Below, in pieces: positions 37,227 through 45,508 of a stretch of 64,000 nt of DNA. The position numbers and the translations under genes are program-made. The notes beneath the pieces were generated by a model. The model ran no database searches. It was given only the letters and a program-made list of their open reading frames with translations, and was not told the DNA's origin. Origin of the DNA: an uncultured Methylophilaceae bacterium (GTDB lineage: Bacteria; Pseudomonadota; Gammaproteobacteria; Burkholderiales; Methylophilaceae); contig CAILHX010000031.1 in NCBI GenBank assembly GCA_903834185.1, positions 35,455 through 99,454 of the forward strand, in the 5' to 3' direction. Position 1 is the first letter of the stretch. Every line of letters starts with the position of its first letter.

Positions 37227-38333
37227 ATGGCCATGCCTCAAACCATTCCACTTCGCACTAGCCATATTCAAGCGAACCCGCCGCTCAAGCAACTCTGGTT
37301 CACTCGTTGCCCGGTGCCAACCGCTACCGGCCTGGCCTACCGGCTAGGCTGGTTCCAGGAAGAGTTTGCGCCAGATGGTATCACTGTGGCCACGATACAG
37401 GATGCCCCCAAGGAGTTGCGCCGCCATCATTACGACCATGAATTAACCTCGCTGATACGCGAAGGTGGCAGCTTGCTGGCATTGCCGGCAAGGGCGCAAG
37501 GCGCAAAAACGCGTTTGATCGGGCTGACCTGGATAGACGAATGGCAGGCCATTCTGGTAAGGCCCGACTCGGGTATTTCATCGCCGCGCGACCTTAAAGG
37601 CCTGCGTGTCGCACTTCCGGCCTATGTGGAAAACGAGATTCCGGCGCATGTGCGTGGCAGCAGCATCGCGCGTGGCATGTCGCTACAGGGGATCAAGGGC
37701 GCATTGGCCCATGACGGACTGACATTGGATGACGTGCATTTTGTCGAAGTAGGCTCTGGGCAGGGCGCAAGAGAAGGCGCAGGTCTGGGTAGTTTATGGG
37801 CAGGTTTGGATAACCTTGCCAGAGGAGAAGTGGACGCCGTCTACGTCAAGGGAGCATCCGCTGTCGAGGCTGCGCAAAGGGTAGGTGCTATCGTCGGTAT
37901 CGACCTGGATGCGTTCACTGACCGCAGATACCGGGTCAACAATGGCACGCCACGCCCCATCACCGTCCATGAAGATTTGCTTTACGATCATTTCGATATC
38001 GTAGTCAGGTTTCTTGCTCAGACCCTGCGCGCAGCGGAGTGGGCAAAAACCAACCTGGCCGCGATTCATGACATTCTGCAAGGCGAAACCGGTTCCGGCG
38101 AAGCTGGAGTAGCCACGGCTTATCGCAATGATTTTCATCTGTCTTTACATCCATCTCTCTCGGACGAGCTGATCGAACTGTTCCATATCCAGAAAAAATT
38201 CACTCTGCTGCATGGGATTCTGGATAGGGACTTTGATCTTGAGAGCTGGATTGATCACCGTCCGCTCGAAGCAGCGAGAAAACTGCTGGAACAACGTGAG
38301 CAACAAGTTCAACCGCAGCAACGCGCTGCCTAA
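37227..38333 (+). CDS. DszB-like sulfinate desulfinase, copy 2
   Basis: A 368-residue protein without a signal peptide. WFTRCPVPTATGLAYRLGWF carries the DszB catalytic cysteine (C28). H68 (RRHHYDHELT) and R78-x-G-G (LIREGG) follow at the ten-residue spacing of DszB. The remaining fold matches the binding-protein/desulfinase family (SGISSPRDLKGLRVALP, LARGEVDAVYVKGASA). It starts two bases after the monooxygenase stop, so the oxygenase product is likely its substrate. It is paralogous to the gene at 26816, with shared NNGTPR and WIDHRPL/WLDRRPL blocks. Substrate unknown. Confidence 0.77.
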   Translation: MAMPQTIPLRTSHIQANPPLKQLWFTRCPVPTATGLAYRLGWFQEEFAPDGITVATIQDAPKELRRHHYDHELTSLIREGGSLLALPARAQGAKTRLIGLTWIDEWQAILVRPDSGISSPRDLKGLRVALPAYVENEIPAHVRGSSIARGMSLQGIKGALAHDGLTLDDVHFVEVGSGQGAREGAGLGSLWAGLDNLARGEVDAVYVKGASAVEAAQRVGAIVGIDLDAFTDRRYRVNNGTPRPITVHEDLLYDHFDIVVRFLAQTLRAAEWAKTNLAAIHDILQGETGSGEAGVATAYRNDFHLSLHPSLSDELIELFHIQKKFTLLHGILDRDFDLESWIDHRPLEAARKLLEQREQQVQPQQRAA

Positions 38334-38357
38334 TTTAATTTTCTAGGAGCTTTAAAA

Positions 38358-39074
38358 ATGGGATCTATAGATACACAACTCGATGCGGACGTCACTGCCT
38401 TCGCAGAAAAAATCAAACAAGAAGCACAACATGCGTTTCGTGTTCTGCGGGAAACGGATACCACCACGGCTTACGGCACGGTCGGATTCGTAGTGCGCGT
38501 TCCGGGTCAGGAAAAACTGGTAGTGGTAAACGATCCCGGGCCATGGAACCGTGGCAAAGATATAGAGCCGGCCGTGATAGGTTTTGATGGCACGGTATAT
38601 TCCGGCAATCATGGCGGCGGCAACCGCTACAACAAGCTTTTTATCGAGCGTCCGGAAGTGAACATCATTTCCCATGTTCACACCCTCTACGTGGCTGCAT
38701 GGGCTCAAACACACCGTACCTTCCCCATCAACTACGTCGCGTTCAATAGACATCATTTGATTCGCGAGCTGCCTATTTATATTGATCGCCGCCAACCAGA
38801 AGTCGACTTTATTGTCGAAAGGGTCAACCAGAATCCTCACACTTTTGCCATTCTGGAGGCGAACGGCGGCGGTACGGTTTGGGGCAAGGGCGGCGTTCGA
38901 GAACTCACGGAGACGATCATTCTGCTTGAAGAAGCCGCTCGCCTGCAATTATTAGCTGAGGCTGTCGGTGGTTCTCGCAATTATGGCGCAGGAGCCTTGC
39001 GTCAGAATTGGAAAATGACCGGACTTTTTGACGAAGGCAAGAGTCTTGGCCTGCTTCCCCCGACTGACCTGTAA
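38358..39074 (+). CDS. Class II aldolase/adducin family protein
   Basis: A 238-residue protein with the class II aldolase fold. Zinc ligands are suggested by SHVHTLYVAAWAQT, and the C-terminal EANGGGTVWGKGGVRELTETIILLEE corresponds to the NHGxxxxG-xxxxEA motif. These enzymes cleave or epimerise sugar phosphates or decarboxylate, using Zn. Here it ends an operon of two monooxygenases and a desulfinase, so it may process the carbon skeleton left after sulfur removal. TAGGAG precedes the ATG. Specific reaction unknown. Confidence 0.85.
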   Translation: MGSIDTQLDADVTAFAEKIKQEAQHAFRVLRETDTTTAYGTVGFVVRVPGQEKLVVVNDPGPWNRGKDIEPAVIGFDGTVYSGNHGGGNRYNKLFIERPEVNIISHVHTLYVAAWAQTHRTFPINYVAFNRHHLIRELPIYIDRRQPEVDFIVERVNQNPHTFAILEANGGGTVWGKGGVRELTETIILLEEAARLQLLAEAVGGSRNYGAGALRQNWKMTGLFDEGKSLGLLPPTDL

Positions 39075-39078
39075 CTCC

Positions 39079-39120
39079 TGATTGAATGCCCCGACCGAGG
39101 ACGGGCGGGGCATTCAATCA
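39079..39120 (+). terminator. Long perfect inverted repeat after the island's last gene
   Basis: TGATTGAATGCCCCG and CGGGGCATTCAATCA form a 15-bp perfect stem around a 12-base loop, beginning 5 bp after the aldolase stop. No T-run follows, so it may be a Rho-aided terminator or 3'-protecting hairpin. Confidence 0.6.
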
Positions 39121-39469
39121 CTCAAAACCCCGGCAGTGGATAGGATCTATCACAAACTGCAGACCTAGCCACATGAAGGGCAATCACCTTTCATTCCCGG
39201 CTAATTCGCATCAAAACAAGTCTCAGTCGGGGCATCTCCTTAACAGGCATTGCATGCCTGGAGGTCTAGAGAAATGCTCAAACCATATCTCACAAACCTG
39301 CAAATCTTGATTGTTGAAAGTCTGTTTAGGGTCTTGAATTCAACTGGTCAATGCAACACACTAGAAACTGCGTAGATGTAAGAAGTTTTGCAGGCTATGC
39401 AGAAGTCTTGATGACCAATACCATCAAGATCGGAAATAACCTTAGGTTATAAAAAACATTCGGCTTCAA
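39121..39469. other. Non-coding gap with a 15-bp palindrome before the DUF1800 gene
   Basis: About 350 bp with no credible gene. ATAACCTTAGGTTAT at 39436-39450 is a perfect odd palindrome 20 bp before the DUF1800 start and could be an operator. AGGCATTGCATGCCT around 39246-39260 is another short palindrome. Nothing else is recognised. Confidence 0.45.
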
Positions 39470-41011
39470 ATGACAAGCATAGACATCGCTTTAAATAGAC
39501 TCACTTTCGGGAGGCCCTTCTCCGATACGCTTTTTGATTCTAAAGATCTTAGCAGCTGGCTAGAAGATCAACTGCATCCCGACCATGATAATGACCCTGA
39601 ATATATCAAACGCATGCAATCACTTCGTTTGCCAATCAAATATCAAGAGGCCAAAGATTGGCAGGCGGTCGATGAGGTTCGCCCACTTCAATGGATCAAC
39701 AGCTCTATAGATGAGCTCTGGCGACTAAATAACTCCAATAAATCGGTTGCTTCGCAAGAGAAAAACAGACCACGCATTGAGGTTTCTGCTGTTACTTTGC
39801 TTAAAGCAGTATATTCCCGATGGCAACTACAAGAAATTATTTGTGATTTTTGGCATAACCACTTTAATGTCAACGCCGCGGATCAGAATGTCGGCATGGC
39901 ACTTCCTGTTTATGATCGAGATGTGATCCGCACGCATTGTTTTGGAAATTTCAAAGCAATGTTGGAAGCGGTTGCGACGAGTCCCGCAATGTTGTGGTAT
40001 CTCAACAACCGCTCTTCCCGTGCTGGCGCTCCCAACGAAAATTATGCCCGCGAGTTTTTTGAATTACACACTATGGGGCGTGATGCTTATCTAAATGGAA
40101 TCTACAATCACTGGAAAGATGTGCCTGGGGCAACAGAAGGCAGGCCAAAGGGCTATATAGATCAGGATGTTTATGAAGCCGCGCGCGCATTTACAGGTTG
40201 GACCATCGAGGATGGAGGAAATCTTGGCGGTGGACAGTTATTACCTCGTACAGGAAAATTCACTTATGTCGAGTCGTGGCACGACAATTACCAGAAGCGT
40301 ATTTTGGGTAATGATATTGATCCTTACCAACCGCCAATGGCAGATGGTAGAAAAGTAATTTCCCTTGCTGCAACACATGCGGCCACCGCTTATTTTTTAG
40401 CAAAAAAATTGTGCATCCGTCTAGTTTCTGATTCGCCTCCAGAATCGCTCATCACTGCTGTAGCAAAAGTCTGGGTGGATGCTCAAAACAAACCAGACCA
40501 AATTGCTCACGTCATCAGATACATCGTAATGTCAAAAGAGTTCAGTGAATCCAAAGATGCCAAAATAAAGCGGCCCCTCGAACTCGTCGCAAGCTATATC
40601 CGGGCGATAGGCATTGAGTTCACGCCCTCTGAAGGCCTTCTTGGCGAGATGAGTAACGCAGGTCAGTCATTGTTTTCCTGGCCAACGCCAACAGGTCATC
40701 CAGACCTATCCTCTCAGTGGCTAGGCCCAAATGCAATGAGGCGCCGATGGACCCTTATTGCCGGACTGACGGATAACTGGTGGGGAACCGGAATGTTTGA
40801 TGCACTCGCTCCTTTTGGCAATGACAAAATAACAGCCTCCGAGTTTGTAAATTACTGGCTGGCACGTCTATACAACGCTCCCGCGAGTCAACTTATGCCC
40901 ATGCTGCTAAATACAGCTAAGCTATCGCCCAACAGCCTAATGAAAAACCCAGGTACGGCAAGACATCTGGTCGCATGGGCGGCAATGTCACCAGAGTTTC
41001 AATTACGGTAG
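39470..41011 (+). CDS. DUF1800 family protein
   Basis: A 513-residue protein with the DUF1800 pattern: ALNRLTFGRPFSD at the start, WHNHFNVNAADQNV, NYAREFFELHTMGRD, YEAARAFTGWTIEDGG, and the late GHPDLSSQWLGPNAM. DUF1800 and DUF1501 genes occur as pairs across many bacteria, with no established function. No signal peptide is visible, which is somewhat unusual. The ribosome site is poor. DNA here is clearly AT-richer than in the sulfur island, suggesting a different origin. Confidence 0.9.
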   Translation: MTSIDIALNRLTFGRPFSDTLFDSKDLSSWLEDQLHPDHDNDPEYIKRMQSLRLPIKYQEAKDWQAVDEVRPLQWINSSIDELWRLNNSNKSVASQEKNRPRIEVSAVTLLKAVYSRWQLQEIICDFWHNHFNVNAADQNVGMALPVYDRDVIRTHCFGNFKAMLEAVATSPAMLWYLNNRSSRAGAPNENYAREFFELHTMGRDAYLNGIYNHWKDVPGATEGRPKGYIDQDVYEAARAFTGWTIEDGGNLGGGQLLPRTGKFTYVESWHDNYQKRILGNDIDPYQPPMADGRKVISLAATHAATAYFLAKKLCIRLVSDSPPESLITAVAKVWVDAQNKPDQIAHVIRYIVMSKEFSESKDAKIKRPLELVASYIRAIGIEFTPSEGLLGEMSNAGQSLFSWPTPTGHPDLSSQWLGPNAMRRRWTLIAGLTDNWWGTGMFDALAPFGNDKITASEFVNYWLARLYNAPASQLMPMLLNTAKLSPNSLMKNPGTARHLVAWAAMSPEFQLR

Positions 41012-41019
41012 CAGGCACA

Positions 41020-42255
41020 ATGAACCGACGAGAATTCCTTAAAGCAAGCACAATCGCTGGATGTGCATTGCCCTTGACATCAATCAGTCAGTTGGCATTT
41101 TCTGATCAGTTTCAGACAAAACCACTTCTGGTAATCCTATTTTTGCGAGGAGGTGCCGATGGCCTTAATCTTGTCGCCCCTGCGGAAGATTCTGACTATA
41201 TTGCAGCGAGACCTGCCGAATTGCGTGTTCTGGACTCAGGAGAATCTGCCGGTATATTGCTTGACCGTACCAACGGATTCCGTTTGCATGCGAGCGCTTC
41301 CGGACTGGCCGAAATGTATCATTCCGGAAAGCTGGCAATTGTGCATGCTGTAGGCATTACTGATGGCACACGTTCTCACTTTGTCGCTCAGGATTTGATC
41401 GAGCGGGGAGTTTCAAACGAGAAAATGCTTTCGATAGAAAATGGCTGGTTATCGCGTGCTCTAATTCAATCAAAGGGATTGGTTCCAGGATACTCGGCGA
41501 CGAATGCCACCGTATTTGCCTTAAAGGGGTCTTCTGGAGTACTCAGCACCCCAGACATTGCTTCAGGGCTGGGCGTTCCATGGGGCGCTCAAACAGATAA
41601 CCTATTACGCACTCTGGGGATGACGGGAACTACAATCACTCATCAAGCAACATTGGCTGCACTGGATGTTCTGGATTTGGTTGATCAAAGATTACCGAAA
41701 GATGATAAGAACAAGGCTTTGCCATACGTTTCTTCAGGAAGCGCCTCCTACAATGGGTCAGGCGATCTTAGCAAATCGTTATCTTCCATAGCCCGACTGT
41801 CAAAAATGGATGTTGGTCTAAGTGTGGCATGCCTAGATCATGGCGGTTGGGATACGCACGAGGGCCAGTCCGGCCGCTTCAATAATCAGGTTAAACAACT
41901 GTCCCAAGGACTTACTGCATTTCATCAAGATATGCTGGCCTCGAATAGACCTGTCATTACCGTAGTAATGACAGAGTTCGGTCGCCGTTTACGTGCAAAC
42001 AAAAGCGGGGGTACTGATCATGGTCATGGAGCTTGCTGGATGGTAGTTGGAGATACCGTACATGGAGGTAATTTATATGGCGCTTGGCCAGGTCTCTCAA
42101 CTGAGAAACTTGACCAAGGTGTTGACCTTGCCGTCACAACTGACTACCGAGCTTTGTTGTACGAAGTACTTAATGCATCAGGTCTAGTGACTAGCAATGT
42201 TTTTCCAGAATGGAAAAATGAAAGGCCGCTACGCAACTTACTCGTTGGAATCTAG
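41020..42255 (+). CDS. DUF1501 family secreted protein
   Basis: A 411-residue protein with an alkaline-phosphatase/sulfatase-like DUF1501 fold. The N-terminus MNRREFLKASTIAGCALPL is a twin-arginine-type signal. Motifs are FLRGGADGLNLVAP, LDHGGWDTHEGQ, VMTEFGRRLRANKSGGTDHGHG and WPGLSTEKLDQGVDLAVTTDY. It starts 9 bp after the DUF1800 gene; an in-frame earlier start inside that gene is rejected because it would bury the Tat signal. Function unknown. Confidence 0.9.
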   Translation: MNRREFLKASTIAGCALPLTSISQLAFSDQFQTKPLLVILFLRGGADGLNLVAPAEDSDYIAARPAELRVLDSGESAGILLDRTNGFRLHASASGLAEMYHSGKLAIVHAVGITDGTRSHFVAQDLIERGVSNEKMLSIENGWLSRALIQSKGLVPGYSATNATVFALKGSSGVLSTPDIASGLGVPWGAQTDNLLRTLGMTGTTITHQATLAALDVLDLVDQRLPKDDKNKALPYVSSGSASYNGSGDLSKSLSSIARLSKMDVGLSVACLDHGGWDTHEGQSGRFNNQVKQLSQGLTAFHQDMLASNRPVITVVMTEFGRRLRANKSGGTDHGHGACWMVVGDTVHGGNLYGAWPGLSTEKLDQGVDLAVTTDYRALLYEVLNASGLVTSNVFPEWKNERPLRNLLVGI

Positions 42256-42311
42256 CATTTTAAATTAATGGTCAGGGATATTTCCCATGGCGACCACATT
42301 GTTTTAACGGT

Positions 42312-42425
42312 ATGAGTGAAATGGAAAAAGTCCGAACGTATGCGCTACCGCCGGTCTTGTTCTATATGGACCAAGAACTATCGGGACTTGTTAAGACTAT
42401 TATTGGTGCAACGGCGGGCATCTGA
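42312..42425 (+). other. Short open frame, possible gene remnant beside the IS element
   Basis: A 37-codon frame reading MSEMEKVRTYALPPVLFYM... ends at TGA just before the IS left end. It has no ribosome site and no recognised family. It may be the stub of a gene cut by the insertion, or chance. Confidence 0.2.
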
Positions 42426-42505
42426 AATTATTCTAAGATCAGTGACCTGCCCCCCCATCCACCGTACCAAAGTAAAGTTAGTGAAGTCCGTCAATTTTAT
42501 GGAGA

Positions 42506-42781
42506 ATGACGGACATGAAGAAATCGAGATTTACGGAAGAACAGATCATTGGCTTTCTGAAACAGGCCGAAGCGGGGATGCAGATCAAGGAGCTCTGCCG
42601 CCAGGGAGGTTTCAGCGATGCCACCTTTTACAAATGGCGCGCCAAATATGGTGGGATGCAGGCATCCGATGCCAAGCGGCTGAGAGAGCTTGAGAATGAG
42701 AACAGTCGACTCAAGAAGATGCTGGCTGAGGCCTACCTGGATATGCATGCACTCAAGGATGCTTTCGGGGTAAAACGCTAG
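42506..42781 (+). CDS. IS3-family transposase OrfA
   Basis: A 91-residue protein starting MTDMKKSRFTEEQIIGFLKQ, with an HTH_Tnp_1 helix-turn-helix (GMQIKELCRQGGFSDATFYKWRAKYGG) and a leucine-zipper-like ELENENSRLKKMLAEAYLDM. It is complete, but without OrfB it cannot transpose. A second in-frame ATG (42515) is the start usually annotated in this group. Confidence 0.9.
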   Translation: MTDMKKSRFTEEQIIGFLKQAEAGMQIKELCRQGGFSDATFYKWRAKYGGMQASDAKRLRELENENSRLKKMLAEAYLDMHALKDAFGVKR

Positions 42782-43020
42782 CCCCACAAGTCAAGCGCCA
42801 GGCGATCGGGAAGATAATTGAGACACATGGTCTCTCCGAACGCCGGGCATGTGGCCTTGTGGGGCTTTCCCGAGATAGTTACCGGCATCCGCCTGTGCAG
42901 GACGCACACACGGAGCGGCTCAGTGCAGCCATTGTCGATTTAGCCCAAGCCCGGAAGCGCTTCGGTTACCGGCGCATTCACGACTTACTGCGGCCGGCAT
43001 TTCCCGGTTTGCATGATTAG
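42781..43020 (+). pseudogene. Truncated IS3-family transposase OrfB
   Basis: The -1 frame relative to orfA reads APQVKRQAIGKIIETHGLSE, then RRACGLVGLSRDSYRHPP and RKRFGYRRIHDLL, which is the HTH_21 N-terminal part of OrfB. The frame then diverges and stops at TAG, losing the rve/DDE integrase core of about 200 residues. Expression would have needed programmed frameshifting at the A-run before the orfA stop. Confidence 0.85.
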
Positions 43021-43468
43021 CGCAACGTGAAATGGAATGAGTAAGAGGGCATTATGCACTTGTTACATATAGGTCCGAAATCTAGCCAAAAAACATCTCT
43101 GGGTTGATATCAAAATTGTAGTGAATTGATTAGATACTTTTGCTGTTCTGGTGCCTTAGGGAAGGGTGTCTTGTAACTTCTTCTAACCGGTCAGCGTTCA
43201 TCCTGGAATCTCCCGAAAGGAGCCCATTCAGCGATAATATTCCTACAGGCAGAATTCACCACCCGAAGTTGACGTTCAAAGTTTATAGTTAAGGCGAATT
43301 CTTTACAAATTGTAAGCTATTAGAGCATTACGATATGAGGATGAAAACTCAATCTGCACAAAATGTATCATTTCTTCTGCCCAGTAGATGCGATGTGGGG
43401 ATTGTGATTGAACCAAGCAGCGTAAATGTTGCTGCTCGATTCAATGTGGAAGATTAAAAATGAAGTGC
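43021..43468. other. Non-coding AT-rich gap after IS remnant
   Basis: About 450 bp in which I find no credible gene, tRNA or repeat on either strand. It may be decayed sequence from the lost part of the insertion event. Confidence 0.5.
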
Positions 43469-43921
43469 TTACTTCTTGTCTTTAAGCCACTCCGCATGTG
43501 CTTTTTCAGCGGCATGGATCGCATGGTCGATATGTTCTAAAGCATGATGACGAAGCTCTTTGGCAGCGGGATTGTCTTCTTCCTGATCGATATCCCCGTG
43601 GGCTTTCTTGAGGGTTTCAATCGATTTCAGCAAGCGACTGCCATGTTCAGAAACATCCACTTGCGGGTGATCGTGCAAATCCTTGCCATCATCAATGGAG
43701 GCTTTTTTAATTTCGGAAATGGCCGCATCGATCTCGTTGACGGCAACATCCTCGTCCCCATAAACCTTGGCATCCCCCGGTTGATGATTCAAAAGCCAAC
43801 GTGCTGTGCGTAGGTCGGTGAGTGCATGGAGATATCCGGGATGCTTACCTGGCAAATCAGCATGCGCGGAGAACGAAATAATTAGGGACAAAATGGATGC
43901 CGTAATCAAAGCTAATTTCAT
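43469..43921 (-). CDS. Small secreted helical protein of unknown function
   Basis: A 150-residue protein with a signal peptide (MKLALITASILSLIISFSAHA). The mature part is all-helical by pattern, rich in His, Asp, Glu and Lys, with YLHALTDLRTARWLLNHQ, then VNEIDAAISEIKKASIDDGKD, GSRLLKSIETLKKAHGDID and HHALEHIDHAIHAAEKAHAEW. The many His/Asp/Glu would suit metal binding, but no known motif is present. AGGAAG lies before the ATG. It stands alone. Confidence 0.8.
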   Translation of the reverse strand: MKLALITASILSLIISFSAHADLPGKHPGYLHALTDLRTARWLLNHQPGDAKVYGDEDVAVNEIDAAISEIKKASIDDGKDLHDHPQVDVSEHGSRLLKSIETLKKAHGDIDQEEDNPAAKELRHHALEHIDHAIHAAEKAHAEWLKDKK

Positions 43922-44131
43922 GAAACTTCCTTTCTTGATAGTACTGTTTATTAAATTTAATGGCTAAATACCGATCAAAACTTACGGTAGAGCATAAGAT
44001 ATTCCAAGATTATTACAAGAAGCTTTCAGCATGGGGATTTCTGACAGTATGCGAGATATAAATTTTGTGTATGACTTGAATAATCGCGTTACGGTATCAA
44101 ATTATTATCCATAATATATAAGGTGATTCAC

Positions 44132-44650
44132 TCAATAAGGGACTGATGTATCAACCCTCATATGCTGATTATTCCCTTTTAGTTTAAATGGGGCTTTGAA
44201 TCTATCTTTCTTTTTGTTTGCGAAGTCAAAAGGCAATTTGAATGCTATAGCTTCATATCCTTGAAATAGCCCCTTAGGGAACTGCGTATATGGTGCCGAT
44301 TTCATTACCAACGCAGTTAGTGACGCAGCCAGTAGATTGTTGACCGGCAATGTTTGGATGTCTTGAATAGTTCCATCGCGTCGCAGGGTGATCATCAAGT
44401 CACCAGAACCGTAAAGTTTTGCCCCAGTTTCATCCGTTGGCCAGCTAGAGAAAGCTGTTTTCGTGATCTGCTGATTGATCCTATTCACATACTTGCGTTC
44501 AGCATCCTGGCTGTTTTGAGGATCAACATAAAAAGGTGTTTTAGATTGTTCTACTGGCACACTAAGGTCAAGTCCACTGATGTTAGAAAGATCAGTCCCA
44601 CTAGCATCAAACGCTATAAGGGTTAGTGCGATGACGTAAAAAATCTTCAT
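44132..44650 (-). CDS. Secreted protein with a TonB/TolA C-terminal-like domain
   Basis: A protein of 172 residues with an N-terminal signal or anchor (MKIFYVIALTLIAFDASG) and then a TonB-C/TolA-C-like domain (YVNRINQQITKTAFSSWPTD, GSGDLMITLRRDGTIQDIQTLP, MKSAPYTQFPKGLFQG). It lacks the Pro-rich spacer of a true TonB. The frame extends upstream to 44830, but the signal-like sequence argues for the ATG at 44650. No ExbB/ExbD genes are adjacent. Role unknown. Confidence 0.65.
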   Translation of the reverse strand: MKIFYVIALTLIAFDASGTDLSNISGLDLSVPVEQSKTPFYVDPQNSQDAERKYVNRINQQITKTAFSSWPTDETGAKLYGSGDLMITLRRDGTIQDIQTLPVNNLLAASLTALVMKSAPYTQFPKGLFQGYEAIAFKLPFDFANKKKDRFKAPFKLKGNNQHMRVDTSVPY

Positions 44651-44992
44651 GGGTTCGTAAGTAATTAATAGCTGCAACTGATAAAGTGCCGAGAGTTCGG
44701 GGCGATTCATAGAAATTGAACGGTTTTCTTCTTGGACTTTCTGGTCTAACTTTGCCCCGTTATTAAGATCATATTGGAGCTCGCCCAGTCCTAAAGACTG
44801 CTCCATTCTTACGTATTCCAAAGCTTCCATATTGCAACCCTTGACCAGCAGTTGCTCAAGCTTAGCCCATCAGGGTCCAGCATTTAAGAATCGATGTGGC
44901 AATTAGAGACCGGATATACGAGAGCAGTCGAACCCAAGACCAAAAAACGGCGTGTTTGCAAACGAGCCGGAGCCATATATGTCGTTGAATTT
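44651..44992. other. Gap between TonB-C-like and DUF1003 genes
   Basis: About 340 bp. The upper strand is empty. On the minus strand the first 180 bp stay open in frame with the TonB-C-like gene but show no protein-like start or ribosome site. No RNA or repeat is recognised. Confidence 0.4.
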
Positions 44993-45508
44993 TTACTTTG
45001 TCTCACTAACAAACCTATTATGAATTTCCTTTGTTAGCGACTCAATTCGCTCACTTAGCGCTTTGGTAATTTCAGTGAGTTTGGTGTTTTGCTCCATCAG
45101 TTCCAGCAATTGTGACGATTGCTTGCTGGCAAATAACTCTCTTTGCTCGCTGGCTGAAGCAAGCGCTTCTCTATGCATGGCATCTGCTTCCGCATGTGCC
45201 TTGTCCCTGTCGGCCTGGCGTGTTTGCGCCAGCAAGATTAACGGCGCTGCATAGGCCGCTTGAAGACTGAATGCTAGATTTAATAGTATGAAAGGATATA
45301 CGTCGAATTTTGTGAAACCCATCACATTTATTGCTATCCAGAAAGCAACGATTACTGTCTGGGATATCAGAAAAATCGGCGTTCCAAAAAATCTTGCAAA
45401 TGCTTCTGCCTTTAAAGAAAACCAGTCATCCCCAAAAACAGAGAACATATGAACAAATGGCATGTGAAACCTGAAATGATGATTATTATTTTCTGACTCA
45501 TTTTTCAT
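44993..45508 (-). CDS. DUF1003 family membrane protein
   Basis: A 171-residue protein with two adjacent membrane helices in the DUF1003 pattern (FFGTPIFLISQTVIVAFWIAINV, then FDVYPFILLNLAFSLQAAYAAPLILLAQTRQADRDK). A C-terminal coiled coil follows, ending in SERIESLTKEIHNRFVSE. Function unknown. It has its own AT-rich upstream region. Confidence 0.9.
   Translation of the reverse strand: MKNESENNNHHFRFHMPFVHMFSVFGDDWFSLKAEAFARFFGTPIFLISQTVIVAFWIAINVMGFTKFDVYPFILLNLAFSLQAAYAAPLILLAQTRQADRDKAHAEADAMHREALASASEQRELFASKQSSQLLELMEQNTKLTEITKALSERIESLTKEIHNRFVSETK

Larger units (their letters stand above)
42443..43020 (+). mobile_element. Truncated IS3-family insertion sequence
   Basis: The left end starts at about TGACCTGCCCCCCC, resembling IS3-family termini (TGA...CCCC). 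An intact orfA and the first 79 codons of orfB follow, after which the element is lost: no DDE catalytic core and no matching right inverted repeat is seen in the next 450 bp. The element is therefore dead. No target duplication could be identified. Confidence 0.75.

Noticed and set aside
36691..37251. A 186-codon minus-strand frame
   Set aside because: Antisense shadow of the second monooxygenase gene; no family pattern or ribosome site.
38352..38948. A 198-codon minus-strand frame
   Set aside because: Antisense to the class II aldolase-like gene, which has a good ribosome site and operon context.
42316..42693. A 125-codon frame across the IS left end
   Set aside because: It runs out of frame through the real orfA and has no recognisable domain.
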